Source: DATJGR01 sp963812255
Lineage (GTDB): Bacteria > Pseudomonadota > Gammaproteobacteria > Pseudomonadales > Azotimanducaceae
Assembly (NCBI GenBank): GCA_963812255.1
Contig: CAWEUM010000005.1
Coordinates: forward strand, 930,001 to 994,000
Reading direction: 5' to 3'
DNA: 64,000 bases
Under the pieces are notes generated by a model. That model made no database searches and was not told the DNA's origin. It worked only from the letters and a program-made list of their open reading frames with translations. A program made the translations under genes and the position numbers. Shown one piece after another: positions 37,780 through 47,042 of this stretch; position 1 is the first letter of the stretch; each line of letters starts with the position of its first letter.

Positions 37780-39128
37780 CAATGGGCGCCCCCTCTCGAA
37801 ACTGCTGGATCGTCGTCGTGCGGCAGAGTCAGCGACCGAGCCGGTTTTGAGGCGAGGTAGCGCAAGGTGCCGACATATGAGAACAGCAGGAATACGTACA
37901 AACTCAGATACGCGATCAGCGTACTCAGCACCGTGGTGGGTGCGTGTCGCGCCGCCGCATCGGCAACCCGCAGCAGCCCCTGAACCAGAAACGGTTGTCG
38001 ACCCACTTCGGTGACATACCAGCCTGCCAGCACCGCAACCCAGCCCGAGAACGTCATCCACGACAGCACCCGCAGCAGTGTCGGGCTTAGCCGCTCGCGA
38101 CGCCAGGTCTCATATAATGCCCACCAGGCGACGGTTACCATCAATACGCCCATACCCACCATCACCCGGAACGAGAAGAACTCCATCGCCACCGGCGGAT
38201 GATCTTTGAAAGAATCGAGTCCGCGCACCTTGCCGTCGAATTCATGGGTCAGAATCAAACTCGCGCCATGCGGAATCTCGAGCGCGAACCGGGTGCGTTT
38301 TGCCGCTTCGTCGGGCAGTCCGATCACCGTGAACGGCGCGCCATGTTGCGTCTTCCACACAGCTTCCATGGCGGCGATCTTGGCAGGCTGGTACTTCAGA
38401 GTGTTGAGCCCATGGGCGTCGCCCAACAGGATCTGTAAGGGCGTCAGAACTGCCGCCATCACGATGCCGGTCTGCAATACGCGCGAGGTCCCCGGTCCGT
38501 CGACGCGCGCGCGGATCCGCCACGCGCTGACGCCGACAACGAGGAACGCGGCAGTGATCAGCGACGCATTGACCATATGTGCCAATCGGTATGGCAACGA
38601 CGGATTGAAGATCACCTGCCACCAATCGGCCGCGAAAAACACACCGTCCCTGATGGTGTAACCCGCGGGCGTGTGCATCCAGGAATTGAGACTCAGGATC
38701 CAGAACGCAGAGAGGAACGTGCCGAGGGCCACGACCACGCAGGAAACCAGATGCAGGCGATTGGAGACGCGATGTTTGCCGAACAGCATGATGCCGAGGA
38801 ACGACGCCTCCAGGAAAAACGCCGTCAGCACTTCGTAACCCAGCAGCGGCCCGGCAATGTTGCCGGCCCTTTCCATGAATCCCGGCCAATTTGTTCCGAA
38901 CTGAAAACTCATCGTGATGCCGGACACAACGCCCAGCGCAAACGTCAGCGCGAACACCTTGACCCAGAACAGGTACGCGTATTCCCACGCCCTGTCGCCA
39001 GTCCGCGTGAACCGGATGCGAAGGTACAACAGGATAAACGACAGCCCGATCGTAATCGTCGGGAACAGAATGTGAAAACTGATGTTCGCCGCGAACTGGA
39101 GTCGCGACAGCAGCACGACATCGCCCAT
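37779..39128 (-). CDS. cydA: Cytochrome bd-type quinol oxidase subunit I, short Q-loop (CIO) form
   Basis: A 449-residue subunit. Haem ligands H19 (ISFHILFP) and H184 (YRLAHMVNAS) and a Met in FSFRVMVGMG are visible, as are E99 and E107 of the haem b595/d region and GRQPF at 376-380. It is shorter than E. coli CydA (522) because the Q-loop insertion is missing, as in cyanide-insensitive oxidases. The ATG at 39128 is chosen: AGAGG is eight bases upstream, while the GTG at 39137 lies on top of it. Confidence 0.96.
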   Translation of the reverse strand: MGDVVLLSRLQFAANISFHILFPTITIGLSFILLYLRIRFTRTGDRAWEYAYLFWVKVFALTFALGVVSGITMSFQFGTNWPGFMERAGNIAGPLLGYEVLTAFFLEASFLGIMLFGKHRVSNRLHLVSCVVVALGTFLSAFWILSLNSWMHTPAGYTIRDGVFFAADWWQVIFNPSLPYRLAHMVNASLITAAFLVVGVSAWRIRARVDGPGTSRVLQTGIVMAAVLTPLQILLGDAHGLNTLKYQPAKIAAMEAVWKTQHGAPFTVIGLPDEAAKRTRFALEIPHGASLILTHEFDGKVRGLDSFKDHPPVAMEFFSFRVMVGMGVLMVTVAWWALYETWRRERLSPTLLRVLSWMTFSGWVAVLAGWYVTEVGRQPFLVQGLLRVADAAARHAPTTVLSTLIAYLSLYVFLLFSYVGTLRYLASKPARSLTLPHDDDPAVSRGGAH

Positions 39129-39150
39129 CCACCACACCTCTCAGGGTCAG

Positions 39151-40698
39151 CTACGGCGCCGACTCATGCATCAACCGCCGTACCAGCGGAGAGGATGCCA
39201 ACACAATAACGCCAACACCGATCGCAACCCACGCCAGAAAACTGAACGTCGACGCGTACACCAGCAGCGACGCCGTGCCACCGACCACCCCACCCGGGGT
39301 CTCATTGACGCTCGCGCCTGCGGCGATCAAACCGGCGACATAGTGCGAGAATGCGCTCGACAGAAACCACACGCCCATCATCAAGCCGACAACGCGCGGC
39401 ACCGACAGTTTCGTGACCATCGACAAGCCCACCGGCGACAGACACAGCTCTCCGGTGGTATGCAGCAGATACGCCAGCGCCAGCCATCCGGCCGCGACCA
39501 TGCCATTCGCATCCGCCTGTTTTGCACCGTACACCAGCGCCGCGAAGCCGAGTCCGACCTGAAGGACTCCCAGGCCAAATTTGGCCGGCGTGCTCGGCTC
39601 CACTCGGCCGCGTGCGAGAACGACCCACAGCCACGAGAACATCGGCGCCAACAGAATGATGAAGGCGGGATTGAACGCCTGAAACTGCGACGCCTGAATG
39701 CTGAATCCGAACAGTTCCTTATGGACGTTGCGTTGGGTGAACAAATTCATCGAACTGCCGGCCTGCTCGAAGAACGCCCAGAACACCACAGAGATCGACG
39801 TCAGGAACAGCACCACCAGCATCCGATCGCGCTCGACCGGGTCCAGACGTAACACCGCGAACCCGATGATGCCGGCGACGGTCACGACCGCCGCGATCAT
39901 CAGCAGGTCGCCGACGACCTCGTGCCACTGCACCAACCGCCACGCGACCACCACGCTGATCAACGCCGAAAGATGGATCATGCGTTCGCGCGTGACACCG
40001 GCAATCACAGATTCGCGCAGCTTTACGGGATTGCTCGGCAGGCCGGCGTCTTCGAACAGGTGCTGGCCGCGCACGAACGTGATCAATCCGGCCAGCATGC
40101 CGAACCCGGCCAGACCGAAGCCGTACGCCCAGCCGAACGTCTGTCCCAGATAGCCGACGATCAACGATGCGAGCATCGCGCCGAGATTGATGCCCATGTA
40201 GAAGAACGTGAAGCCACCGTCGCGACGCGGGTCGTCCTTGCTGTACAGCGCCCCGACGATGCTCGAGATGCTCGGCTTCAGAAAGCCCACTCCGATGATG
40301 ATGAACGCGAGCGACGCATAGAAGATCTGCAGCGACAACGCATCGCGCTGCACGCCCTCCGCCGTCACGCGCGCCGGGTCGCCTTCGATCGCCATGCCGA
40401 AATGACCGATACACAGCAATGCCGCACCCAATACGACCGCCTTGCGAAACCCGAGATATCTGTCGGCGATCAGACCGCCGAGCAGCGGCATCAGATAGAC
40501 CAGCGCACCATAGCTCGCATAGATGCCTGCCGCTTTGGCATCGCCGAACAGAAAGTGCTGCGTGAGGTAGAAGATCAACAGCGCACGCATGCCGTAAAAG
40601 CTGAAGCGTTCCCACATCTCGGCGAAGAACAGCACGAACAGGCCGCGCGGCTGCCCAAGGAACGTGCCCGGTGTCGCAACGGCGACTCCTTCGCTCAT
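39151..40698 (-). CDS. POT/PTR-family proton-dependent oligopeptide transporter
   Basis: A 515-residue transporter with about fourteen helices. Family marks: FAEMWERFSFYGMRALLIFYLTQHF (the ExxER-like start) and GGFTFFYMGINLGAMLAS (PTR2 signature). It imports di- and tripeptides with protons. The ATG at 40698 replaces the open-frame start at 40767. It lies 22 bases upstream of cydA on the same strand and may be co-transcribed with cydAB. Confidence 0.93.
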   Translation of the reverse strand: MSEGVAVATPGTFLGQPRGLFVLFFAEMWERFSFYGMRALLIFYLTQHFLFGDAKAAGIYASYGALVYLMPLLGGLIADRYLGFRKAVVLGAALLCIGHFGMAIEGDPARVTAEGVQRDALSLQIFYASLAFIIIGVGFLKPSISSIVGALYSKDDPRRDGGFTFFYMGINLGAMLASLIVGYLGQTFGWAYGFGLAGFGMLAGLITFVRGQHLFEDAGLPSNPVKLRESVIAGVTRERMIHLSALISVVVAWRLVQWHEVVGDLLMIAAVVTVAGIIGFAVLRLDPVERDRMLVVLFLTSISVVFWAFFEQAGSSMNLFTQRNVHKELFGFSIQASQFQAFNPAFIILLAPMFSWLWVVLARGRVEPSTPAKFGLGVLQVGLGFAALVYGAKQADANGMVAAGWLALAYLLHTTGELCLSPVGLSMVTKLSVPRVVGLMMGVWFLSSAFSHYVAGLIAAGASVNETPGGVVGGTASLLVYASTFSFLAWVAIGVGVIVLASSPLVRRLMHESAP

Positions 40699-40772
40699 GC
40701 AGAGAATTCCGAATCGCGGGTAGGTGCCGCAGCGTAGCAGGTTCGTTGGCGGAGACGTTAGCCGCAAGAAAT

Positions 40773-40905
40773 GGGGTCAGAGTCGACCGCTAGTCGCGCT
40801 ACGGTTCACGGTGGAGGCGTATCTACTGTTAGCGGTGGCCAAGGGTCAGAGTGCTTCATTCGACGCGGAGCTGCGGCTGCCGTCTGAGTGAAGCACTCTG
40901 ACCCT
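40773..40905. repeat. GGGTCAGAGT repeat block with a 64-bp perfect-ended palindrome
   Basis: GGGTCAGAGT occurs at 40774-40783 and 40843-40852, and inverted at 40895-40904. The last two end a 64-bp element with perfect 17-bp inverted arms, AGGGTCAGAGTGCTTCA (40842-40858) and its complement (40889-40905). The same core is at 25063-25072. The shape is that of a REP or miniature element mobilised in trans. No transposase is present nearby. Confidence 0.65.
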
Positions 40906-40941
40906 GTCGTTTTCGTAGACGAAGCGCGTTGCTCGAGTCGT

Positions 40942-41053
40942 GATGAGGCGGATCCTCTTGCGATGGACCGTGCTGCGCCAGGGATGGCGCAGCACGAGCC
41001 TCCATGGGATCGGACTTACGGCGTGTCCGCCGCACCAAGATCCGCCGCATCAA
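40942..41053. repeat. Nested palindrome of about 110 bp
   Basis: Outer arms GATGAGGCGGATC (40942-40954) and GATCCGCCGCATC (41039-41051) pair with one mismatch. Inside are ATGGA/TCCAT (40963-40967 with 41001-41005) and a perfect 11-bp hairpin GTGCTGCGCCA / TGGCGCAGCAC (40970-40980 with 40985-40995) with a 4-base loop. Confidence 0.55.
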
Positions 41054-41149
41054 GACCACAAGGAACCCTCTGATCAACCGCAATCAAAGCTTGAAAATCC
41101 AACGACCGCGTTCAGAGTTGCTCTCTGTCCGCAACGTAGGAGCAACACC

Positions 41150-42646
41150 ATGCGCATCGTCGTCGCCGAGATGAGTCACGAGACCAACACCTTCTCCCCG
41201 GTCGTGACCGATCTTGCCCGCTTCTCACAAGACGGCGAGACGCCACTCGAGGGTGACGCCGCATTGGCGGTGTTCCGAGGCACCGCGACAGGCCTCGGCG
41301 GCTTCATCGAACTGTGCGACGCGGTGGATGCCGAGATCGTCTTACCGGTGGCGGCGGGCGCGGCACCGAGCGGACCGGTCGAGGACACTGCGTTCGAACA
41401 CGTCGCGAATAAGATCGTGGCCGCCGTCGCGCGCGGCTGCGACGCGGTGATGCTCGATCTGCATGGCGCGATGGTCACCAGGAGCCATGACGACGGCGAA
41501 GGAGAACTGCTGCGGCGCATTCGTGAGGTCGCGCCGGATGTGCCAATTGCCGTCGCGCTCGACATGCACGCGAACCTGTATCCGGAGATGGTTGCGCGAG
41601 CCAACGTGATCGCGGGATTTCAGAGCTATCCGCACATCGACATGGATCGAACCGCACAGCGCGCCGGCCGCGCGTTGCTGAAGATGCTCGAAGGCAAAGC
41701 AACTCCCACGATGGTGTGGGGCAACGCGCCTATGCTGCCGCACGTGATGCGCCAGGGTACCGATGACTATCCGAACGCACAGTTGCAGGCGCGCGCGCAG
41801 CAGATGGAGCACGAAGGGGCATTGGCGGTGAGTCTCTTCACCGGCTTCCCGCATGCAGACATAGAGCAGGCGGGGCTTTCTGTCGTCGTCGTCACCGATT
41901 CGGACCGTCACCAGGCCGAACGCTGGCGTGACGAGCTGCTCGATCGGGCGTGGAACGATCGGGAGTCTTTTGTGTATCGGCCCGAGCCGCTCACCGATTC
42001 GGTGGCGAAGGCCAAGGCGCTGGGAGTCGAACCCGGCAGCGGACCGGTCATTCTGCTCGATCACTACGACAACACGGCCTCGGGCGGCACGATGGATACC
42101 ACCGACGTTCTGGCGGAGATTCTGCACCAGGGTCTCGATGATGTCGCGGTATTCGGCATCTACGACCCTGAGTCCGTACATCAGATGGTGAGCGCAGGCG
42201 TCGGCAGCCAAGTAACGGTTTCACTCGGGGGCAAGCTCGCCATGCCGGCGATCGCGAGGCAGAGCCAACCGCTGACGATCACCGGTCGAGTCAAACTGAT
42301 CTCCGACGGCCGGTTTCCGGCAACCGTCGCAATGTCGCGCGGCCTGACGATGAACATGGGCACGACCGTTGTGTTGTCGACGGGCAACATCGACATCATC
42401 GTCGTCTCGCGGCACATCGAACCGTTCGATCCCGGCTGCTTCACGTCGCTCGGCATCGATCCTGCGCAATGCAGATACCTGATGCTGAAGAGCCGTATCC
42501 ACTATCGGGTCGGCTTCCGCAAGCTGGCGAGAGAGATCGTAGAATGTGCCGGCTCGGGTGTCTGCACGTCCGACTATTCGGAACTGACCTTCAACAAGGT
42601 ACGTCGGCCGATATATCCACTCGACGGTGTCAATACCCGCCTTTGA
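41150..42646 (+). CDS. Second M81 family metallopeptidase (MlrC homologue)
   Basis: A 498-residue paralogue of 5063-6547. It starts MRIVVAEMSHETNTFSP and carries probable zinc ligands in LDMHAN (D138, H140) and SYPHIDM (H162). ILLDHYDNTASGGTMDTTDV in the C-terminal domain corresponds to the TADNTGGGAPGDST segment of the first copy. The ATG at 41150 has GTAGGAG eight bases upstream. The open frame runs back into the palindromic repeat and is rejected. The end overlaps the convergent ammonia-lyase by 17 bases. Confidence 0.92.
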   Translation: MRIVVAEMSHETNTFSPVVTDLARFSQDGETPLEGDAALAVFRGTATGLGGFIELCDAVDAEIVLPVAAGAAPSGPVEDTAFEHVANKIVAAVARGCDAVMLDLHGAMVTRSHDDGEGELLRRIREVAPDVPIAVALDMHANLYPEMVARANVIAGFQSYPHIDMDRTAQRAGRALLKMLEGKATPTMVWGNAPMLPHVMRQGTDDYPNAQLQARAQQMEHEGALAVSLFTGFPHADIEQAGLSVVVVTDSDRHQAERWRDELLDRAWNDRESFVYRPEPLTDSVAKAKALGVEPGSGPVILLDHYDNTASGGTMDTTDVLAEILHQGLDDVAVFGIYDPESVHQMVSAGVGSQVTVSLGGKLAMPAIARQSQPLTITGRVKLISDGRFPATVAMSRGLTMNMGTTVVLSTGNIDIIVVSRHIEPFDPGCFTSLGIDPAQCRYLMLKSRIHYRVGFRKLAREIVECAGSGVCTSDYSELTFNKVRRPIYPLDGVNTRL

Positions 42647-43586
42647 GGATCGCGAGCAATCGCTCTGGATCGATATTGCCGCCGGATACCAGCACGCCGA
42701 TCCGCGGCGCCCGTATCGAAGGCGACGCCTCGAGTAACGCCGCCAGCGGCACCGCTCCGGACGGTTCGACCACCAGCTTCATGCGTTCGAACATCAGCCG
42801 CGTTGCTGTGATGATCGCGGCCTCGCTCGCGAGTTCCACCGTCACGCCGTGCATCGACAAGATATCGAAGTTGATTCTGCCCAGCGGCGTCAGCAGGCCG
42901 TCGGCAATCGTCCTGGGGTTGTTCATCGGCTCGATGCGCCCGTTAGTCAACGACCGAAATGCATCGTCCGCACCGGAAGGCTCCGCCGCCACCACCACGA
43001 TCCGCGAATCGACACTTCGTGCTGCCAGCGTCGCGCCTGCTGCCAGGCCACCGCCGCCAACAGGCACCCAGATCTGGTCCAGATCCCCCGCCTGTTCCAA
43101 CAGTTCGATCGTTGCGGTGGCCTGTCCCGCCACGATGCGCGCGTCGTCGTAAGGTGGCACGAAATGCGCCCCGGTTCGCTCGACGATCTCCGCCAGCGAT
43201 GCTTCGCGCGCCGGCACGTTTGCGGCGCATTCGGTGATGATGCCGCCGTAGCCCTCGATCGCGGCGCGCTTCACTCGCGGCGCATTCTCCGGTACGACGA
43301 TATATGCAGGGATGGCGCGAATGCCGGCGGCAATGGCGAGTGCCGCACCGTGATTGCCGGACGAGTGCGTCGCCACGCCGCGCGCGGCATCCTCGTCGTT
43401 CAGCGACAACACCGCGTTCAGCGCGCCGCGAATCTTGAACGATCCGCCGCGCTGGAAATTCTCACATTTGAATGTCACGCGCACGCCCAACAGTTCGTCT
43501 ATCGCGCGGCTTCTGAACAACGGCGTACGATGCACGTGCGGGCGAATCCGGTCGTGCGCCATGCGGATGTCGTCGGGTGTGACCAT
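42630..43586 (-). CDS. PLP-dependent threonine/serine ammonia-lyase or racemase family enzyme
   Basis: A 318-residue fold-type II PLP enzyme. The Schiff-base Lys is in GGSFKIRGA (K51), the phosphate loop is GGGGLAAG and SSGNHGAALA binds the substrate carboxylate. It lacks the C-terminal ACT domain of biosynthetic IlvA, so it is a catabolic threonine dehydratase, serine racemase or hydroxyaspartate ammonia-lyase type. The ATG overlaps the CoA-transferase stop (TAATG), so the two are co-translated. Confidence 0.9.
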   Translation of the reverse strand: MVTPDDIRMAHDRIRPHVHRTPLFRSRAIDELLGVRVTFKCENFQRGGSFKIRGALNAVLSLNDEDAARGVATHSSGNHGAALAIAAGIRAIPAYIVVPENAPRVKRAAIEGYGGIITECAANVPAREASLAEIVERTGAHFVPPYDDARIVAGQATATIELLEQAGDLDQIWVPVGGGGLAAGATLAARSVDSRIVVVAAEPSGADDAFRSLTNGRIEPMNNPRTIADGLLTPLGRINFDILSMHGVTVELASEAAIITATRLMFERMKLVVEPSGAVPLAALLEASPSIRAPRIGVLVSGGNIDPERLLAILKGGY

Positions 43587-44779
43587 TAGATCACGCCTTC
43601 GCGCACCAGCCTCTCGCGCGCTGCGTCATCGAGACCCAACAGCGTTCCGTACACTTCTTCGTTGTGCGCCCCCAACGGCGGGCCGGGCCAACGTACCGTT
43701 CCTTGGGTTGCCGACATGCGGGGAAACACGTCCTGCATCTTGAGGTTCGCAAACTGCGGATGCGGGACGTCTACAATCGAATGACGCATCGCGAAATGTG
43801 GATCGGCGAGCATGTCCGGTGCGCGGTAGATGCGGCCCGCCGGTATGCCATGCTCGGTCAGCCGTTCGAGCAACGGATCCGCATCGAGTGTCGAACTCCA
43901 AGCGCCGATCAGTTCGTCGAGTTCCGTCTGATGCTCGCCGCGCGCGACGTGATCGACGAAGCGCGCATCGCGTGCGAGTTCGGGCTGCTGCATCGCCTCG
44001 CACAGGCGCGCGAATACCGAATCCTGGTTTGCACCCATGACGATCATCTCGCCACTACGCGTCGGATAGACGTTCGACGGCGCGGTCTTCGGCAGAATCG
44101 CGCCGCTGCGTTCGCGGATCAGACCTCCCTCGCTGTATTCCGGCACCGTCGATTCCATCATCGCGAGCACCGCTTCGTAGATCGCCGAATCGACAACCTG
44201 ACCGACGCCGGTATTGGCGCGGTAATGCAGCGCCGCGAGCGCTCCAACGCACGCAAATGTCGCGGCCAGCGAATCGCCGATGGACAGGCCCACCCGCACC
44301 GGCGGGCGATCCGGATCACCGGCAAGATAGCGTATGCCCCCCATGGCTTCGCCAACGGAGCCGTAGCCTGCGCGCTCCGCATAGGGACCGCTTTGCCCAT
44401 ATCCGGAGACGCGCACCATGATCAATCGCGGATTGATCGCCGCCAACACGTCGTAACCCAGACCCCATTTCTCCATTGTGCCGGGCCGAAAGTTCTCGAT
44501 GAGAACGTCGGCGTGCGCGACCAGTTCGCGCAGCAGTTGCTGGCCGCGCGCCGCGCGCAGGTTCAGCGTGGCACTCTTTTTGTTGCGCGCGATCACGCTC
44601 CACCACACCGGCAACCCACGACCCCAATCGCGCATCGCATCGCCGACACCCGGCGGCTCGAGCTTGATGATCTCGGCGCCCATATCACCCAGCAGTTGAC
44701 CGCAGAACGGACCGGCGATCAGTTGTCCGAGTTCGAGAACTCGAATATCGGCCAGCGGACCGTTGTTCGCTCCGGTCAC
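43586..44779 (-). CDS. CaiB/BaiF family (class III) CoA-transferase
   Basis: A 397-residue enzyme. It starts PLADIRVLELGQLIAGPFCGQLLGDMGAEIIKLEPP, with the catalytic Asp expected in the YGSVGEAMGG/GLSIGDSLAA region, and LIENFRPGTMEKWGLGYD is the usual CoA-binding block. It moves CoA between carboxylic acids. Uses a GTG start. Its partner, a PLP ammonia-lyase, suggests activation of a 2-keto or hydroxy acid, but the substrate is unknown. Confidence 0.93.
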   Translation of the reverse strand: MTGANNGPLADIRVLELGQLIAGPFCGQLLGDMGAEIIKLEPPGVGDAMRDWGRGLPVWWSVIARNKKSATLNLRAARGQQLLRELVAHADVLIENFRPGTMEKWGLGYDVLAAINPRLIMVRVSGYGQSGPYAERAGYGSVGEAMGGIRYLAGDPDRPPVRVGLSIGDSLAATFACVGALAALHYRANTGVGQVVDSAIYEAVLAMMESTVPEYSEGGLIRERSGAILPKTAPSNVYPTRSGEMIVMGANQDSVFARLCEAMQQPELARDARFVDHVARGEHQTELDELIGAWSSTLDADPLLERLTEHGIPAGRIYRAPDMLADPHFAMRHSIVDVPHPQFANLKMQDVFPRMSATQGTVRWPGPPLGAHNEEVYGTLLGLDDAARERLVREGVI

Positions 44780-44920
44780 TGCCGGTCCTTGATCGCTGGG
44801 CTTGTGCCAACACCCCGCGTGAACGATGCGTCGGATTGGAAACTCGCAGGTAGAGAGTGATCGCTCATCTGTCGAACCTTCACCACGACGGGATCCACAT
44901 GACGATATACGCCGCGCGCG

Positions 44921-45169
44921 CTAAGTTCGCACGAAGTAGGGCAACGCCATGAACGCAGCACACAACGCGACCATCACATACGCGTTGTCGACGAAATACG
45001 GAACCACCATCAGCGCGATGCCAGTAATGAATGGCACCATGCGCCTCTGCTTGCGCCCGTAGATGAAGAAGCCGACACCGATCGAGCCAAAAAACATCGA
45101 CCACACGATCGAAGACTCACTGCCCAAATTCGACGACCTCCGTTGCCGGTCATACAGTCCCCGGGCCAT
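44921..45169 (-). CDS. Small two-helix membrane protein
   Basis: An 82-residue protein with hydrophobic segments SMFFGSIGVGFFIYG and VPFITGIALMVVPYFVDNAYVMVALCAAFMALPYFV separated by a basic KQRR loop. This resembles a widespread uncharacterised family sometimes labelled amino acid transport protein. The open frame is longer. The ATG at 45169 is chosen and overlaps the 3' end of the FAD oxidase by 20 bases. No strong ribosome site. Confidence 0.68.
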   Translation of the reverse strand: MARGLYDRQRRSSNLGSESSIVWSMFFGSIGVGFFIYGRKQRRMVPFITGIALMVVPYFVDNAYVMVALCAAFMALPYFVRT

Positions 45170-47042
45170 GATAAGTGAAACCGTCCGCACTCCAATGCTC
45201 CGACCCCACTCCGTTGTGCGCGAAAAACAGTCCTTGCGGATCGTATTTTCGCTTGATTTCAGCGAGTCGGCCGTAATGGCTCCCCCAATACGCGTGCTGC
45301 CAGCCACGCTCGAAGTAGTTGCTCTCGCTCACATATGACCCTGGATCCGGCACAAGTGAACGAAGGTGACTCATACAACGATCAATGCGCTTCGCACTGT
45401 TTCGGCCAACCCGAACTGACGGTTCGTGCCCGGGTATCCCCGGATATGCCGGCGCCTGCCCGTCGGCCGCGATCGCCAAGGCGAAGGCCTTCAGCACGGC
45501 TGGATTCATCGCAGTGTCCTTCGCGCTCTCGATCGCTTCGGGTGGCGCACCGGCGAGACCCTTGTTGAAGTGCAACGCAAAGCCGGAATGGCGCGAACTG
45601 GCAAACAGGGCTTCGGCGAGAAGCGGCGGTGCATCGTGCTCGAGCAGCGACGCGGGCAACCACAGCGACTCGTATCCGCCAATGAACCAGGCGACTTGCC
45701 CCCCGTCGCCTTTCCACCACGCGTCATTGGATCCCGCGCCAGGGCGGTTGTCGAAGTCCAGGGCAGGCTGTTGAATGAGGTGTGCAAGCACGTCGTCGAA
45801 CAACCCGATCAGCGGATTGGCGTTTGGATTGGGAAAAGCCAATTCGGGCCAATGTTCTTTCCACCACTGCGTGTCCCAGAAGTGTCGTGCCGGTATATCT
45901 GCGAACACGGCCCGTCCTCCGAGCGAATACGCGACCGGAGACCGCGCCACCCATTCCAGAAAGGGCTGCCAGATCCTTTTTCCATCACCGATGTTCAAAC
46001 CGCACGAGACCATGCTGATGCCGAGCGAATTGTCGGGATTGAAACGAGCCTGCTCTCCCCAATGGACGTTGAAGAGTTGCTCACGATAGAAGCGTACGAA
46101 TTCGCGGATCAGGCGCCGATACGCATCATCCGACGTCGCTTTGACAGTGAAGTTGACCCCACCGAATATCTCAGGCAGGTCGTGAAGACGCAATGTCATC
46201 CTGCTCACCACGCCGAAGCTGCCGCCACCGCCACCCTTCAACGCCCAGAACAGATCGGGATTGGAGCAGGCATTGGCGATCCGTATGGCGCCGTCGGCGG
46301 TGACCACTTCGGCTTCCAGCAGGCTTCCTGCAGCAGAGCCGTAATGTTTCGAACAACTGCCAAAACCGCCACTCTGGATCAGACCCGCCAACCCGACGGT
46401 CGTACACCCTCCCCCCTGAACGTATTTGCCGCCGCGAGTGGTAACTGCGTCGTAGGCCTGCATTCCGATCGTTCCCGCACCGACCGTCACGGCTGGTTGC
46501 GGTTGGAACGTGCGCCCACATCCCCGCGGAACGAACGCAGTATCGATTTCGATATCGTTCATGTGGCGGGTCCAGATCAGAAGCGAATCGGGTGCATTCG
46601 ATGTGCCCTGATAGCTGTGGCCGCCGCCCTTGACCACGAGACGCAAGTCATTGTCCCGCGCAAAATTGACGGCCGCCGCGATGTCCTGGGCATGTCTTGC
46701 CACCACCGCGTAAACACTGGGTTTCGTCGCCCAGGCGTCGACCCATCCGAGGGTCTGCGTCAGCCCTGGCTGATCACCGATGTAGTAGGGGTTCTTCAGA
46801 TTCTCCAGTAGACGCTTTGCAGCCGTTCCTTCCGGATCAGTCCTCAATATCGCGAGCGGGTCGCTTACCGCAACCAGATTTCCGCCAACAGCGTCATTGA
46901 GGCGCTGCCATGCCGGCTGCGATGGCCATGCAGCGTCGCGCGGACGGCGCCTGCGGAAGTTCGTATTCGCTTTCAGGCGCCGCGGCAGAATCGGCAGCAG
47001 CGCAGCCGATCCGATCGCTTTCAAGGTGGCTCTTCTGTTCAT
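45150..47042 (-). CDS. Tat-exported FAD-linked oxidase (berberine-bridge/BBE type), probably bicovalent
   Basis: A 630-residue protein. The N-terminus has twin arginines and a hydrophobic stretch (NRRATLKAIGSAALLPILP), a Tat-like signal. The PCMH/FAD_binding_4 domain has GGGHSYQG (His for 8-alpha linkage) and GGGCTTVGLAGLIQSGGFG (Cys for 6-S linkage), so bicovalent flavin is likely. The C-terminal BBE motif is SNYFERGWQHAYWG...KRKYDPQGLFFAHNGVG. Such enzymes oxidise sugars, alcohols or alkaloid-like compounds and make H2O2. The ATG at 47042 overlaps the lyase stop (TGATG). Confidence 0.9.
   Translation of the reverse strand: MNRRATLKAIGSAALLPILPRRLKANTNFRRRRPRDAAWPSQPAWQRLNDAVGGNLVAVSDPLAILRTDPEGTAAKRLLENLKNPYYIGDQPGLTQTLGWVDAWATKPSVYAVVARHAQDIAAAVNFARDNDLRLVVKGGGHSYQGTSNAPDSLLIWTRHMNDIEIDTAFVPRGCGRTFQPQPAVTVGAGTIGMQAYDAVTTRGGKYVQGGGCTTVGLAGLIQSGGFGSCSKHYGSAAGSLLEAEVVTADGAIRIANACSNPDLFWALKGGGGGSFGVVSRMTLRLHDLPEIFGGVNFTVKATSDDAYRRLIREFVRFYREQLFNVHWGEQARFNPDNSLGISMVSCGLNIGDGKRIWQPFLEWVARSPVAYSLGGRAVFADIPARHFWDTQWWKEHWPELAFPNPNANPLIGLFDDVLAHLIQQPALDFDNRPGAGSNDAWWKGDGGQVAWFIGGYESLWLPASLLEHDAPPLLAEALFASSRHSGFALHFNKGLAGAPPEAIESAKDTAMNPAVLKAFALAIAADGQAPAYPGIPGHEPSVRVGRNSAKRIDRCMSHLRSLVPDPGSYVSESNYFERGWQHAYWGSHYGRLAEIKRKYDPQGLFFAHNGVGSEHWSADGFTYHGPGTV

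Larger units (their letters stand above)
40699..41149. other. 451-bp intergenic region without a convincing gene
   Basis: This gap between the divergent POT and M81 genes holds the two palindromic blocks above. Open frames inside it read through the palindromes, are Arg-rich and match nothing, so none is called. Promoters for both flanking genes must lie here. TTGAAA near 41091 is a possible -35 for the M81 gene, without a good -10. Confidence 0.5.

Noticed and set aside
40856..41083. Small ORFs in the POT-M81 gap
   Set aside because: They read through palindromic repeats, have no ribosome site and match nothing.
45426..46811. 461-codon plus-strand ORF opposite the FAD oxidase
   Set aside because: Antisense to conserved FAD and BBE motifs, with no recognisable domain.
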